Below, in pieces: positions 1-7,435 of a stretch of DNA of 23,140 bases. Within the stretch, counting starts at the first letter, position 1, and each line of letters starts with the position of its first letter. A program made the position numbers and the translations under genes. This DNA comes from an uncultured Sutterella sp. (GTDB taxonomy: Bacteria; Pseudomonadota; Gammaproteobacteria; Burkholderiales; Burkholderiaceae_F). The notes below the pieces were generated by a model. It ran no database searches and was not told the origin of the DNA. It was given only the letters and a program-made list of their open reading frames with translations. The stretch covers positions 1 through 23,140 of the forward strand of contig CALESB010000023.1 of assembly GCA_937906995.1 (NCBI GenBank). Reading direction: 5' to 3'.

Positions 1-127
1 GATGCCTGCCGAGTGAACCAACGATAGTTGGTCAGCAACAGGAACCCACCGAAGGGGTGTACGGCATAAAACCGTGCACGACCTGTAGGAATCCTCTCAC
101 TTAATGACAGTGAGGGGAGGATGTCAA
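1..127 (+). mobile_element. Right end of an IS200/IS605-type element with omega-RNA-like hairpins (partial)
   Basis: The segment holds a chain of hairpins: ACCAAC/GTTGGT (17-22/27-32), ACGG/CCGT (61-64/72-75), and a 9-bp stem CCTCTCACT/AGTGAGGGG (93-101/109-117). It ends GGGGAGGATGTCAA at 127. From family knowledge, a GC-rich hairpin followed by GGGGAGGATGTCAA is the usual right end of IS200/IS605 and IS1341-like elements, where the 3' part of tnpB overlaps the omega RNA that guides TnpB. The element would read on the plus strand, with tnpB lying before base 1. One frame is open from 3 to the TAA at 102-104 (34 codons) and could be the tnpB tail, but frame 1 stops at 25-27, so the tnpB frame cannot be fixed. 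The boundary lies five bases beyond the rimM stop codon. The left end is outside the window. Confidence 0.66.
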
Positions 128-131
128 CTTT

Positions 132-662
132 TTAGAGCCAGTCAAGGGACCATTCAACCTTTATAACGCCTGCTTCCAAATCGATTTCCTCAACATACGC
201 CTCAACAAAGGGAATCATAAAGACATCGCCCTCGCCCTCGGGCTTTACAAGTAAAAGGTCATGAGCGCCATTATCAGAAACATTTTGAACCGTACCCAAT
301 GTTTCTCCAGCTAAGTTGACAACCTTTAAGCCTAAAAGGTCGTGGTCGTAATAGTCACCTTCTTCAAGTTCTGGCAAGTCATCAGGATTAATTAAAAGGC
401 TTCCCTTTAAAGCCATCGCATCTTCACGCGTTGCAACCTCTTTTAACCGAACAACTAAATCTTTGCCGTGTTCTTTCATTTCTGCAACTTGTAACAGCTT
501 AGGTTGCACACCAGCGACTCGAGGATAAGGTAAAAACCACCAATTTGTCGTTTCAAGAAGAAAGTCTCCATCACGGCCGTGGGGAACAACACGTAACCAA
601 CCACGTACACCATAAGCACCGGCCGTACGACCAACTTCAATTAAATCCATATCTTTTGACAT
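132..662 (-). CDS. rimM: Ribosome maturation factor RimM
   Basis: RimM binds ribosomal protein S19 and helps mature the 30S subunit head and 16S rRNA. The N-terminal half has the typical LIEVGRTAGAYGVRGWLRV start of the RimM beta-barrel. The C-terminal half has the PRC-barrel signature, with YYDHDLLGLKVVN, LGTVQNVSDNGAHDLLLV and FVEAYVEEID. The protein is 176 aa from the ATG at 660-662, normal for the family; a TTG start at 689 would add nine residues but has no ribosome binding site. GGGA lies 8 bases before the chosen ATG. The gene follows rpsP as usual, but the spacer is unusually long (218 bases). The trmD gene expected directly after it is not seen, because IS-like sequence begins five bases beyond the stop. 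Confidence 0.95.
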   Translation of the reverse strand: MSKDMDLIEVGRTAGAYGVRGWLRVVPHGRDGDFLLETTNWWFLPYPRVAGVQPKLLQVAEMKEHGKDLVVRLKEVATREDAMALKGSLLINPDDLPELEEGDYYDHDLLGLKVVNLAGETLGTVQNVSDNGAHDLLLVKPEGEGDVFMIPFVEAYVEEIDLEAGVIKVEWSLDWL

Positions 663-690
663 TGCGAGTTTCCCGAAATTTAAATACAAA

Positions 691-854
691 AAAAGGACAA
701 TTTCCTTGATTCTAAATCACTTTACATTGTAGATACTGCAGTGAGAGGTCGGGGTTTGAGTCCAAACGGTAGACACAATTTCCGATTGTTGAATAACTCA
801 AACGAGTATTCTCAACTGTCAATGTAAAGCGCGAACCTGAAAAATTGTCCTTTT
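691..854 (-). repeat. Nested inverted repeat / structured spacer between rpsP and rimM
   Basis: This non-coding spacer has an outer perfect 13-bp inverted repeat (691-703 with 842-854, core AAAGGACAATTT) and an inner perfect 10-bp one (720-729 with 820-829, CTTTACATTG). Smaller hairpins lie inside: GTTTG/CAAAC (754-758/763-767), ACAAT/ATTGT (775-779/785-789) and ACTC/GAGT (796-799/804-807). If transcribed from rpsP the RNA could form a closed multi-branched fold. It could instead be a small non-autonomous palindromic element, although no target-site duplication is visible. No known RNA family is recognised. Confidence 0.5.
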
Positions 855-857
855 CAA

Positions 858-874
858 GCAAACGCTAGGTTTGC
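858..874 (-). other. Short hairpin just after the rpsP stop
   Basis: GCAAAC (858-863) pairs with GTTTGC (869-874) around a 5-base loop, 7 bases past the rpsP stop on the transcribed strand. No U-run follows, so it is more likely an mRNA 3'-end or processing hairpin than a full terminator. Confidence 0.4.
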
Positions 875-880
875 AAATGA

Positions 881-1129
881 TTAGGCAGCCTTCTTAGCTT
901 GCTTAACCAAACGAGCAACCGTTTCGCTCATTTGAGCGCCAACACCGATCCAGTGCGTAAGACGGTCTTCAGCCATGTGGAACTTCACAGCTTGGCCAGA
1001 AGCCATCGGGTTGTAGTAGCCCAAACGTTCGATGAAACGACCGTCACGGGGATTACGAGAGTCCGTAACAACGATATTGTAGAAAGGACGCTTCTTAGAA
1101 CCGCCGCGAGCAAGACGAATAACGACCAT
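881..1129 (-). CDS. rpsP: 30S ribosomal protein S16
   Basis: S16 is a small-subunit ribosomal protein that stabilises the 5' and central domains of 16S rRNA. The 82-aa product begins MVVIRLARGGSKKRPFYNIV and continues with TDSRNPRDGRFIERLGYYNP, the classic S16 N-terminal signature; the length is normal. The ATG at 1127-1129 is preceded by AGAGGT at good spacing. It is the first gene of the usual rpsP-rimM-trmD-rplS operon; only rpsP and rimM are visible here. Expression probably starts at a promoter near 1216-1245 and may pass through a leader hairpin (1182-1197). Confidence 0.98.
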   Translation of the reverse strand: MVVIRLARGGSKKRPFYNIVVTDSRNPRDGRFIERLGYYNPMASGQAVKFHMAEDRLTHWIGVGAQMSETVARLVKQAKKAA

Positions 1130-1172
1130 TTTTTACCTCTTGTGTCAAAAGTAAAAGCAGTAAAACTGCAAT

Positions 1173-1197
1173 AAAAAAACAAAACCCCGAAGGGTTT
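1173..1197 (-). terminator. Terminator-like hairpin inside the rpsP leader (possible attenuator)
   Basis: On the minus strand AAACCC-TTCG-GGGTTT (1197 down to 1182) is followed by TG and seven Ts (1179-1173). This is a small stem with a stable UUCG loop and a U-run. It lies 44 bases before the rpsP ATG and downstream of the best promoter candidate, so it would sit within the leader. The upstream nhaC gene already has its own terminator at 1266-1302. Confidence 0.5.
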
Positions 1198-1215
1198 CAG
1201 TGAAAAATTCGTGTC

Positions 1216-1245
1216 ATTTTACCCTATCTCTCGAACTCAACGCAA
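1216..1245 (-). promoter_or_regulatory. Candidate sigma-70 promoter for rpsP
   Basis: On the minus strand TTGCGT (1245-1240) and TAAAAT (1221-1216) are 18 bases apart. Transcription would start near 1209, giving an ~80-base leader before rpsP. The spacing is slightly long and the -35 box is imperfect. Confidence 0.45.
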
Positions 1246-1265
1246 GTCTTTTTGAAGCTAGGGAT

Positions 1266-1302
1266 AAAAAAAGCTGCACCTTTTTATTCAGTGCAGCTTT
1301 TT
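1266..1302 (-). terminator. Rho-independent terminator of the nhaC-type gene
   Basis: A 12-bp stem (1291-1302 with 1268-1279, core GCTGCAC/GTGCAGC) is followed on the minus strand by a run of Ts, 20 bases after the antiporter stop codon. Confidence 0.85.
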
Positions 1303-1321
1303 CTGAGCTAAGTGACATTAA

Positions 1322-2857
1322 TTAAGCCACAACGCTCTTTTTATTGCTCATCCAATGCAACACCACGATCATAGCAATCAAAGTGCCTAAGCATGCCACC
1401 AAAGAGGCCATCAAGCTGCCGTGAGTTAAACCAGCAACAACATAACCAACAAAGCTTGCAAAGGCTACCACTAAGGCATATGGCGACTGAGTTGCCACGT
1501 GCTCAATGTGCGAGCATCCAGCACCGGCTGAAGACAAAATAGTGGTATCTGAAATCGGAGAACAGTGGTCACCAAAGACAGAACCTGCCAACGTGGCCGA
1601 CAAGCTAACAACAACTAAGCTCGGATCCAAGGCTTGAGCAACAGGAACCACGATAGGAATCAAGATACCAAATGTACCCCAGGCTGTACCCGTAGAGAAA
1701 GACAAGAAGGCAGCGATCACAAAGATACATGCCGGCAACCATAAAGCAGAGAAGCCACCATCAGAAACCAAGGCTTGAACAAATAAAGGCGTTTGCAACA
1801 AATCACGGCACACACCAGAAATCGTCCAAGCAAGCACCAAAATGATGTTAGCAGGCAACATCATCTTCATACCTTCGACAGAACCATCCATGAAGTCACG
1901 GAAGCTCACCACCCCACGAGGCACGAACATCAAGAAAGCGACAATCATGGCACCGAAAGAGGCCCAAACAAGTGCGTTGGATGCAGAGCTGTTACCCAAA
2001 GCAGCAGCAAAGCCATGATACGCAGGATCGTCACCCCAATAACCACCGCTATACATTAAGCTAAGAACCGCGAAAACAATTAAGGCACCAATAGGCACAA
2101 ACATGTCCCAAATCGTACCCTTTTCACTGGATTTCACATTGTGTGAGCTAGCAGTGGCATCGCCTAAATCGCCGGCCATGGCACGCTCTTCAGCACGACG
2201 CATCGGACCAAAGTCCAAACCCGTCAAACAAATGACGAACACCATTACAATGCAGCTAATGGCATAGAAGTTATACGGAATCGTAGAGACGAAAGCGATG
2301 AAATCACTTTCGAAGGCGCCTGTAGACTGCAAGCTTGAACCAACCGCAGCAGCCCAAGAAGATACCGGGGCAATAATACAAACCGGTGCTGCCATTGAGT
2401 CAATGATATAGGCCAATTTAGCGCGTGCAACGTTATAGCGGTCGGTGACAGGACGCATCACCGTACCCACTGTTAAGCAGTTAAAGTAGTCATCGATGAA
2501 GATAAAGGCTCCCATACCGCCGGTCGCAAGCAAACTTGCTTTACGATTTTTAATGCGTTGAGTTGCCCAATTACCATAAGCACGACTACCACCTGCCATA
2601 CTAATGGTATAAACCAATGCACCTAACATCGTGCAGAAAACCAAAATATTAAAGTCAACCTTTGTGGACATGACTTTAAATGTTGTTTCCACTGCACCCA
2701 TAAAAACATGTGGATGACCGATACCAAAAGAATAAATCAAAGTACCGGAAACAATACCAATGAGAAGTGAAGAAATCACTTCCTTAGTAAACAATGCCAA
2801 TGTAATGGCAATAATCGGTGGCAAAATAGACAGCCAACCGGCGTTAAACGGATCCAT
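1322..2857 (-). CDS. NhaC-family Na+/H+ antiporter
   Basis: A 511-aa polytopic inner-membrane protein with about 11-13 hydrophobic segments. The NhaC (2.A.35) family hallmarks are present: FIFIDDYFNCLTVGTVMRPV in the first half and FGDHCSPISDTTILSSAGAG in the second, a loop with the conserved Asp/His/Ser/Thr cluster. Family members exchange Na+ for H+; some homologues exchange organic ions (malate/lactate or amino acids), so the substrate is not proven. The ATG at 2855-2857 has AGGA 9 bases upstream; a TTG at 2866 would lie almost on top of it and is less likely. It is transcribed alone, with terminators on both sides. Confidence 0.88.
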   Translation of the reverse strand: MDPFNAGWLSILPPIIAITLALFTKEVISSLLIGIVSGTLIYSFGIGHPHVFMGAVETTFKVMSTKVDFNILVFCTMLGALVYTISMAGGSRAYGNWATQRIKNRKASLLATGGMGAFIFIDDYFNCLTVGTVMRPVTDRYNVARAKLAYIIDSMAAPVCIIAPVSSWAAAVGSSLQSTGAFESDFIAFVSTIPYNFYAISCIVMVFVICLTGLDFGPMRRAEERAMAGDLGDATASSHNVKSSEKGTIWDMFVPIGALIVFAVLSLMYSGGYWGDDPAYHGFAAALGNSSASNALVWASFGAMIVAFLMFVPRGVVSFRDFMDGSVEGMKMMLPANIILVLAWTISGVCRDLLQTPLFVQALVSDGGFSALWLPACIFVIAAFLSFSTGTAWGTFGILIPIVVPVAQALDPSLVVVSLSATLAGSVFGDHCSPISDTTILSSAGAGCSHIEHVATQSPYALVVAFASFVGYVVAGLTHGSLMASLVACLGTLIAMIVVLHWMSNKKSVVA

Positions 2858-2983
2858 CGTCGACAATCCTATGAAAATTGAAAAAGGCTTAGGCCGTAAA
2901 AAAGTGTTTCATTGTAACAGACTATTATCCTCTCATCTACTAAATACTTAAGTAACTGCCTCTATTTATTGAAATTTTTGAAT

Positions 2984-3015
2984 AAAAAAGAGCACTAAGA
3001 TTTCTCCCAGTGCTC
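2984..3015 (-). terminator. Rho-independent terminator after pgsA
   Basis: GAGCACT/AGTGCTC (3009-3015 with 2990-2996) forms a 7-bp stem followed on the minus strand by six Ts, 24 bases after the pgsA stop. It ends the uvrC-pgsA transcript. Confidence 0.8.
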
Positions 3016-3038
3016 GTCTTTTAGAAATAAAAACAAGT

Positions 3039-3626
3039 TTACTTCGGTTCTGAATTTAAGTAAGGTCCGGCCGCTCTCATATAAACCACCATAGAATAGA
3101 TGGTAAGAATTGCAGCTACATAGATTAAGATTGTCCCAAGCCAAGCCATGGAGATACCCAAAAAGCTATCCCAATACAACAACATCGGAATCGCAACCAT
3201 TTGAGCAATCGCTTTAATCTTGCCAAACCAATTGACTTTTACTCTGGCCGCAGCTCCAACCTTTGCCATCCATTCGCGCAAAGCTGTCACAGTAATTTCA
3301 CGACCAATAATGATTAACGCCACAATCATGTCAACACGGCCGAAATCTAACAATACAATCAAAGCCGCACAGACCATTAATTTGTCTGCAGAAGTGTCCA
3401 AAAAAGCACCTATGGCACTTTCCATGTTGTATTTTCGAGCGATATAACCATCAAATGCGTCCGTTAATGCGGCAACAATAAAAATCACAGTTGCCCAAAC
3501 ATTTTGCATAAATGGCGAGAGAATGGAATCGGGAATATAGAAAACGCCAATAATCAGTGGAATTAAAGCAATCCGTGCCCAAGTTAAAATCATCGGCACA
3601 TTGACGGATAAACGTTTAGCTTTCAT
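3039..3626 (-). CDS. pgsA: CDP-diacylglycerol--glycerol-3-phosphate 3-phosphatidyltransferase
   Basis: PgsA joins CDP-diacylglycerol to sn-glycerol-3-phosphate, giving phosphatidylglycerophosphate, the committed step to phosphatidylglycerol and cardiolipin, in the inner membrane. The 195-aa protein has several membrane helices and the full CDP-alcohol phosphotransferase motif: D56-x2-D59-G60-x2-A63-R64-x8-G73-x3-D77-x3-D81 (DAFDGYIARKYN, then GAFLDTSAD). The ATG at 3624-3626 overlaps the uvrC stop by four bases (ATGA), so translation is probably coupled. The uvrC-pgsA pairing is common in proteobacteria. Confidence 0.96.
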   Translation of the reverse strand: MKAKRLSVNVPMILTWARIALIPLIIGVFYIPDSILSPFMQNVWATVIFIVAALTDAFDGYIARKYNMESAIGAFLDTSADKLMVCAALIVLLDFGRVDMIVALIIIGREITVTALREWMAKVGAAARVKVNWFGKIKAIAQMVAIPMLLYWDSFLGISMAWLGTILIYVAAILTIYSMVVYMRAAGPYLNSEPK

Positions 3627-5500
3627 TTCTTTTCTTTCAAATGAACCGACTCGCCATGCAACTGAGTATAGATGCGTTGAGCCAGTGTTTGCGAAATACC
3701 TTCGATTGTAGCAATATCTTGGACACTTGCGTTTTTCAAGCCCTTCATTCCCCCAAATCGGGACAAAAGCTTTTGACGTCGCTTCGGACCAATACCTTCC
3801 AAATCTTCCAATCGTGAAGTATTCCTAACTTTAGCACGCTTTGCCCTCATGCCTGTAATTGCAAACCTGTGAGCTTCGTCACGGACTTCGGCAATCAACA
3901 TAAGTGCCTGAGATTCTCGCCCTAATACGAGAGGTTGCTTCTCTGAGTCAGCAAAGATTAGTGTTTCTAACCCAACCTTTCGCCCTTCTCCCTTAGCTAC
4001 ACCAACAATAGCGGAGGTGTCTAACCCAAGGTCCTCAAAAACTTGACGCGCCATTTCCACCTGACCGCGACCACCGTCAATTAAAACAACCGTTGGCAGC
4101 TCCCCCTCTCCACGCGAGACTGGTAAATAGCGACGTTCAACCGCTTGCTTCATCGCTGCGTAGTCATCACCTGGCTCAACCCCAGTGATGTTGAAGCGCC
4201 GATAGAGATTGTGAGCCATCCCCGCCCCTTCATAAACGACACAGGACGCTTGAGTTGCTTCGCCGGAGGTATGGCTAATATCGAAACACTCTAAACGGAT
4301 TTTCATCCAATCGTCATTAGGCGGAACAATATCTAAGACTTCACAAAGCTCTTTAAGTCTGGCCAGTTGAGAGCCTTCCATTGCCATGTGACGGGCCAAA
4401 TGAATAACAGCATTGGTTTGGCACATCTCTAGCCATTGGCGACGAACCCCAGTTGGTGCATGAACAACAGAAACTCGTCTCTCAGAAAGCTCCGATAGGA
4501 AGCTTTCTAGCTCTGCCTTATCTCCTTCAACATCCGTAATAATTAATGTTGGCACGGGGAGCATTTCGTAGTGTTGACTAACGAAAGCTTCGAAAACTTC
4601 AACATAATCGACTTCTGCATTTTTAGGAACTGTCGGGAAATAGGCTCTATCCCCTAAGTGTCTAGAACCGCGTACCATCGCCAAATTCACACACACATGG
4701 CCGCCTTGGGAAGTGATTGAAATAATATCGCAATCCACATCACTGCCCGTTGTCTCTACGCTTTGTTGATGCAAGATGTTTGATAACGCTGCAATTTGAT
4801 CTCGAACTATAGCTGCCTTTTCAAAAGCCAGTTCATCAGAATAAGCCATCATTTTGGCTTGCATATCATTTAGGATATCGGCGCTTTCCCCGTTGAGAAA
4901 TCGCTCTGCTCGTTGCACATCTTGCGCATAATCTTCACGAGAGATCGCTCCTACACAGGGACCTGAACAGCGGCCAATTTGCGCTAATAGGCAAACTCGA
5001 GAACGATTATTAAACACAGAAGGCTCACAAGTTCTCAGACGGAACACCTTTTGCAAAATTTGAATCGCCTCTTTAACACTTTGAGAATTCGGATAGGGGC
5101 CATAAAAATGACTTTTCTTATCCACACCTCCTCGGTAGTAGGACACTCTTGGAAAGCTTTCTGCGCTAATTTTTAAGTATGGGTAACTTTTATCATCACG
5201 AAATAAAATATTGTATTTCGGATTTAAAGTTTTAATTAAATTGTTCTCAAGCAGTAAGGCTTCAGCTTCCGATCGTGTTACGGTGGTCTCCAATTTGGCA
5301 ATTTGAGACACCATAATCGCGATACGGGGGCTTAAATCATTCTTTTGGAAATAGCTCGATACTCTACGTTTAAGATCACGAGCTTTGCCGACATAAAGAC
5401 AATTACCCTCTTCATCAAAATAGCGATAAACGCCAGGCAAAGAAGGTAAATTCTTTAAAATGGCTTTGGCATCAAAAGTTGGCTTAGGTGCAACGGACAT
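3623..5500 (-). CDS. uvrC: UvrABC excinuclease subunit C
   Basis: UvrC makes both incisions around a DNA lesion in nucleotide excision repair, with UvrA and UvrB. The 625-aa protein has all expected parts: a GIY-YIG nuclease domain at about 18-97 (LPGVYRYF, CLYVGKARDLKRRV), a UvrB-binding UVR motif at about 205-240, the RNase H-like 3' or 5' incision domain (FDISHTSGEATQ, VVLIDGGRGQVEMA, RDEAHRFAI), and C-terminal helix-hairpin-helix repeats (LEDLEGIGPKRRQKLL, IATIEGISQTLAQRI). Cys158, 170, 178 and 182 keep the 12-8-4 spacing of the cysteines reported to bind an iron-sulfur cluster in E. coli UvrC. The start has no clear Shine-Dalgarno. The gap to divergent earP is only 31 bases, and the gene overlaps pgsA by 4 bases. 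Confidence 0.98.
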   Translation of the reverse strand: MSVAPKPTFDAKAILKNLPSLPGVYRYFDEEGNCLYVGKARDLKRRVSSYFQKNDLSPRIAIMVSQIAKLETTVTRSEAEALLLENNLIKTLNPKYNILFRDDKSYPYLKISAESFPRVSYYRGGVDKKSHFYGPYPNSQSVKEAIQILQKVFRLRTCEPSVFNNRSRVCLLAQIGRCSGPCVGAISREDYAQDVQRAERFLNGESADILNDMQAKMMAYSDELAFEKAAIVRDQIAALSNILHQQSVETTGSDVDCDIISITSQGGHVCVNLAMVRGSRHLGDRAYFPTVPKNAEVDYVEVFEAFVSQHYEMLPVPTLIITDVEGDKAELESFLSELSERRVSVVHAPTGVRRQWLEMCQTNAVIHLARHMAMEGSQLARLKELCEVLDIVPPNDDWMKIRLECFDISHTSGEATQASCVVYEGAGMAHNLYRRFNITGVEPGDDYAAMKQAVERRYLPVSRGEGELPTVVLIDGGRGQVEMARQVFEDLGLDTSAIVGVAKGEGRKVGLETLIFADSEKQPLVLGRESQALMLIAEVRDEAHRFAITGMRAKRAKVRNTSRLEDLEGIGPKRRQKLLSRFGGMKGLKNASVQDIATIEGISQTLAQRIYTQLHGESVHLKEKK

Positions 5501-5531
5501 AATTTAACGTTTCAATTTCAATAGTCGAAGT

Positions 5532-6638
5532 ATGACACACTCATCATTAAGACCCCAAATCGATATTTTCTGTCGAGTCATCGATAACTTTGGCGACGCT
5601 GGTGTGCTCTGGCGCTTAGCTCGAGAGCTGAAGGTTTTAGGACATCCTGTTCGCTTAATCATCGATGATGAAAGGACGTTAGCACCCTTGGCTGGTTTAC
5701 CCAAAAACTCCGATCTATCACAATACCAAAAAGCGTATGGTATCGAAGTCCTTCATTGGGAAAAGAAGTGGGATACACAAACAACCAATATCGATCCATC
5801 TCCCGTTGTGATTGAAGGCTTCGCCTGTCAGCTCCCACACGACTTCGAAGTCAAAATGAGCCAGATGAAACAGCCTCCGCTATGGATTAATGTCGACTAT
5901 TTCAGCGCAGAAGATTGGGTTGAAGGCTGCCACATGATGCCAAGCGTCCACCCAAGCTTAGGTATTAAGAAAATTTTCTATTTCCCTGGCGTCACAGACC
6001 GTTCCGGTAGTCTCACAATTGAAAAAAATTACGACGAACGGCAACAAGCTTGGAAAAACGCTCATAAAGAAGACAAAACTATGTTGCGCGTGCTCTTTTT
6101 CGGCTATCCCTATGCCCCACTTAAGGCACTTGCTGAGTGCCTCGCTAAAGTGAACACGCCTATTGAATTGATGCTAACCCCTACACAGGCCTCTTTTTCC
6201 CTGAAAGAGGAATTAGAACGGCTACCTTCAAACTCTCAATTGAAAATCAATGTCTTACCATTTGTTAACCAAATTCAATTTGATGAGTTGCTTTGGCTAG
6301 CCGATGTTGCTTTTATTCGAGGCGAAGATAGCGCGGCCCGGGCCATGATTGCCGGGGTTCCTATGGTTTGGCAAATCTATGCACAAGAAGAAGACACCCA
6401 CCTCATCAAGCTTGATGCATTGGTACAACGCGAAAAACAATGCTTTGCCAACGATGAGTTATACGCTACGTGGAGAGACTTTCAACGCTACTACAACCAA
6501 GGGATTGTTAAGGCCGACCTTTTCAATAAACTCATTTCTCAACTACAAAGTTGGAAGCAAGCTTCGCAGTGTTGGGCTGACAAACTTAAGAAAAATGGTT
6601 CCCTTGCTCAAGACATCTCACAACTGTGTCAAAAGTAG
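5532..6638 (+). CDS. earP: Protein-arginine rhamnosyltransferase EarP (EF-P modifying)
   Basis: EarP is an inverting GT-B glycosyltransferase that moves rhamnose from dTDP-beta-L-rhamnose onto Arg32 of elongation factor P, activating EF-P to rescue polyproline-stalled ribosomes. The 368-aa protein has the diagnostic N-terminus IDIFCRVIDNFGDAGVLWRLA, with D18 and D22 at the places of the catalytic/binding aspartates (D13 and D17 of the Pseudomonas enzyme). It also has the nucleotide-sugar motif FIRGEDSAARAMIAGVPMVW at about 261-280. The efp gene follows 222 bases downstream and its product has Arg32, strongly supporting the call. The ATG at 5532 has only a weak GAAG upstream. Confidence 0.95.
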   Translation: MTHSSLRPQIDIFCRVIDNFGDAGVLWRLARELKVLGHPVRLIIDDERTLAPLAGLPKNSDLSQYQKAYGIEVLHWEKKWDTQTTNIDPSPVVIEGFACQLPHDFEVKMSQMKQPPLWINVDYFSAEDWVEGCHMMPSVHPSLGIKKIFYFPGVTDRSGSLTIEKNYDERQQAWKNAHKEDKTMLRVLFFGYPYAPLKALAECLAKVNTPIELMLTPTQASFSLKEELERLPSNSQLKINVLPFVNQIQFDELLWLADVAFIRGEDSAARAMIAGVPMVWQIYAQEEDTHLIKLDALVQREKQCFANDELYATWRDFQRYYNQGIVKADLFNKLISQLQSWKQASQCWADKLKKNGSLAQDISQLCQK

Positions 6639-6684
6639 CCTCTTTTTTAGTATTTTTTTGAGTAAAGCTCGAAATATTTTCGAA

Positions 6685-6722
6685 AAAAGCTTAAACACGC
6701 TAAAATGCGTGTTTTCGCTTTT
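6685..6722 (+). terminator. Probable terminator between earP and efp
   Basis: A two-part stem, AAAAGC plus AAACACGC (6685-6700) with GCGTGTTT plus GCTTTT (6707-6722), is separated by a 2x2 internal loop. The U-rich tail is short, so strength is uncertain. It lies 46 bases after the earP stop and would separate the earP and efp transcripts. Confidence 0.5.
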
Positions 6723-6733
6723 GTTCAGCGAAA

Positions 6734-6749
6734 AAAGAAACGTTTCTTT
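6734..6749. promoter_or_regulatory. Perfect 16-bp palindrome upstream of efp (possible operator)
   Basis: AAAGAAAC-GTTTCTTT is a perfect palindrome directly next to the best efp promoter candidate. Its position would suit a repressor or activator site. No known regulator motif is recognised. Confidence 0.35.
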
Positions 6750-6776
6750 GGGCTTGACCCATAACACTTTTATTAT
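6748..6776 (+). promoter_or_regulatory. Candidate efp promoter
   Basis: TTGGGC (6748-6753) and TATTAT (6771-6776) are 17 bases apart. The -10 box matches the consensus at five of six positions but the -35 is weak. A TTGACC at 6754 overlaps but has no good -10 at the right distance. Confidence 0.35.
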
Positions 6777-6860
6777 CGATTCATCAATTAGCTTTAGGGT
6801 TTGGTGGTCGCTCCCCGACTCAATTGAAAGCTTGCGATGAGCACGAAGGAAATCAAACAA

Positions 6861-7418
6861 ATGAAAATCGCACAAGAATTGCGCGCCGGTAACGTTGTTA
6901 TGATCGGTAAGGATCCGATGGTTGTGTTGAAGGCTGAATACTCCAAGTCTGGCCGTAACGCTTCTGTCGTTAAGATGAAGTTGAAGAACCTCTTGACGGG
7001 TGCTGGTACGGAAACGGTGTATCGTGCTGACGACAAGTTTGAAGACTTGATCCTCGAACGTAAGGAAGTTACGTACTCCTACTTCGCTGATCCGCACTAT
7101 GTTTGGATGGACGAAGAATACAACCAATACGAAGTTGAAGCTGACGTTATGGAAGACGCTTTGAAGTACCTCGAAGACGGCATGCCCGCTGAAGTGGTCT
7201 TCTACCAAGGTCGCGCTATCTCCGTTGAACTCCCGACGATCGTTGTTCGTCAAGTGACGTACACGGAACCGGCTGTCAAGGGTGACACCTCTGGTAAGGT
7301 CATGAAGCCGGCTCGTTTGGCTACGGGTTACGAATTGCAAGTCCCGGCCTTCGTTGACACCGACGACAAGATCGAAATCGATACGCGTACGGGCGAATAC
7401 CGCTCCCGCGTTAAGTAA
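6861..7418 (+). CDS. efp: Elongation factor P
   Basis: EF-P binds between the P and E sites and speeds peptide-bond formation at polyproline stretches. The 185-aa product has the three EF-P domains, ending with the C-terminal signature IEIDTRTGEYRSRV. The ATG at 6861 is chosen because AAGGA lies 10 bases upstream and because it puts the loop SGRN with Arg at position 32, exactly the EarP substrate site; an ATG at 6837 would move it to 40. The residue is Arg rather than Lys, so rhamnosylation rather than beta-lysylation is expected. Lys codons are almost all AAG, unlike many neighbours, suggesting high expression. Confidence 0.98.
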   Translation: MKIAQELRAGNVVMIGKDPMVVLKAEYSKSGRNASVVKMKLKNLLTGAGTETVYRADDKFEDLILERKEVTYSYFADPHYVWMDEEYNQYEVEADVMEDALKYLEDGMPAEVVFYQGRAISVELPTIVVRQVTYTEPAVKGDTSGKVMKPARLATGYELQVPAFVDTDDKIEIDTRTGEYRSRVK

Positions 7419-7435
7419 TCGACGATTCGATTAAA

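Noticed and set aside
3..104. Open frame running in from the window edge to a TAA
   Set aside because: It could be the tnpB tail but is only 34 codons and has no clear TnpB motif; kept as a note in the IS-end entry rather than a CDS.
6618..7340. 240-codon open frame on the minus strand across efp
   Set aside because: It is antisense to efp, whose family match is certain; the frame is a shadow of strong codon bias and has no recognisable domains.
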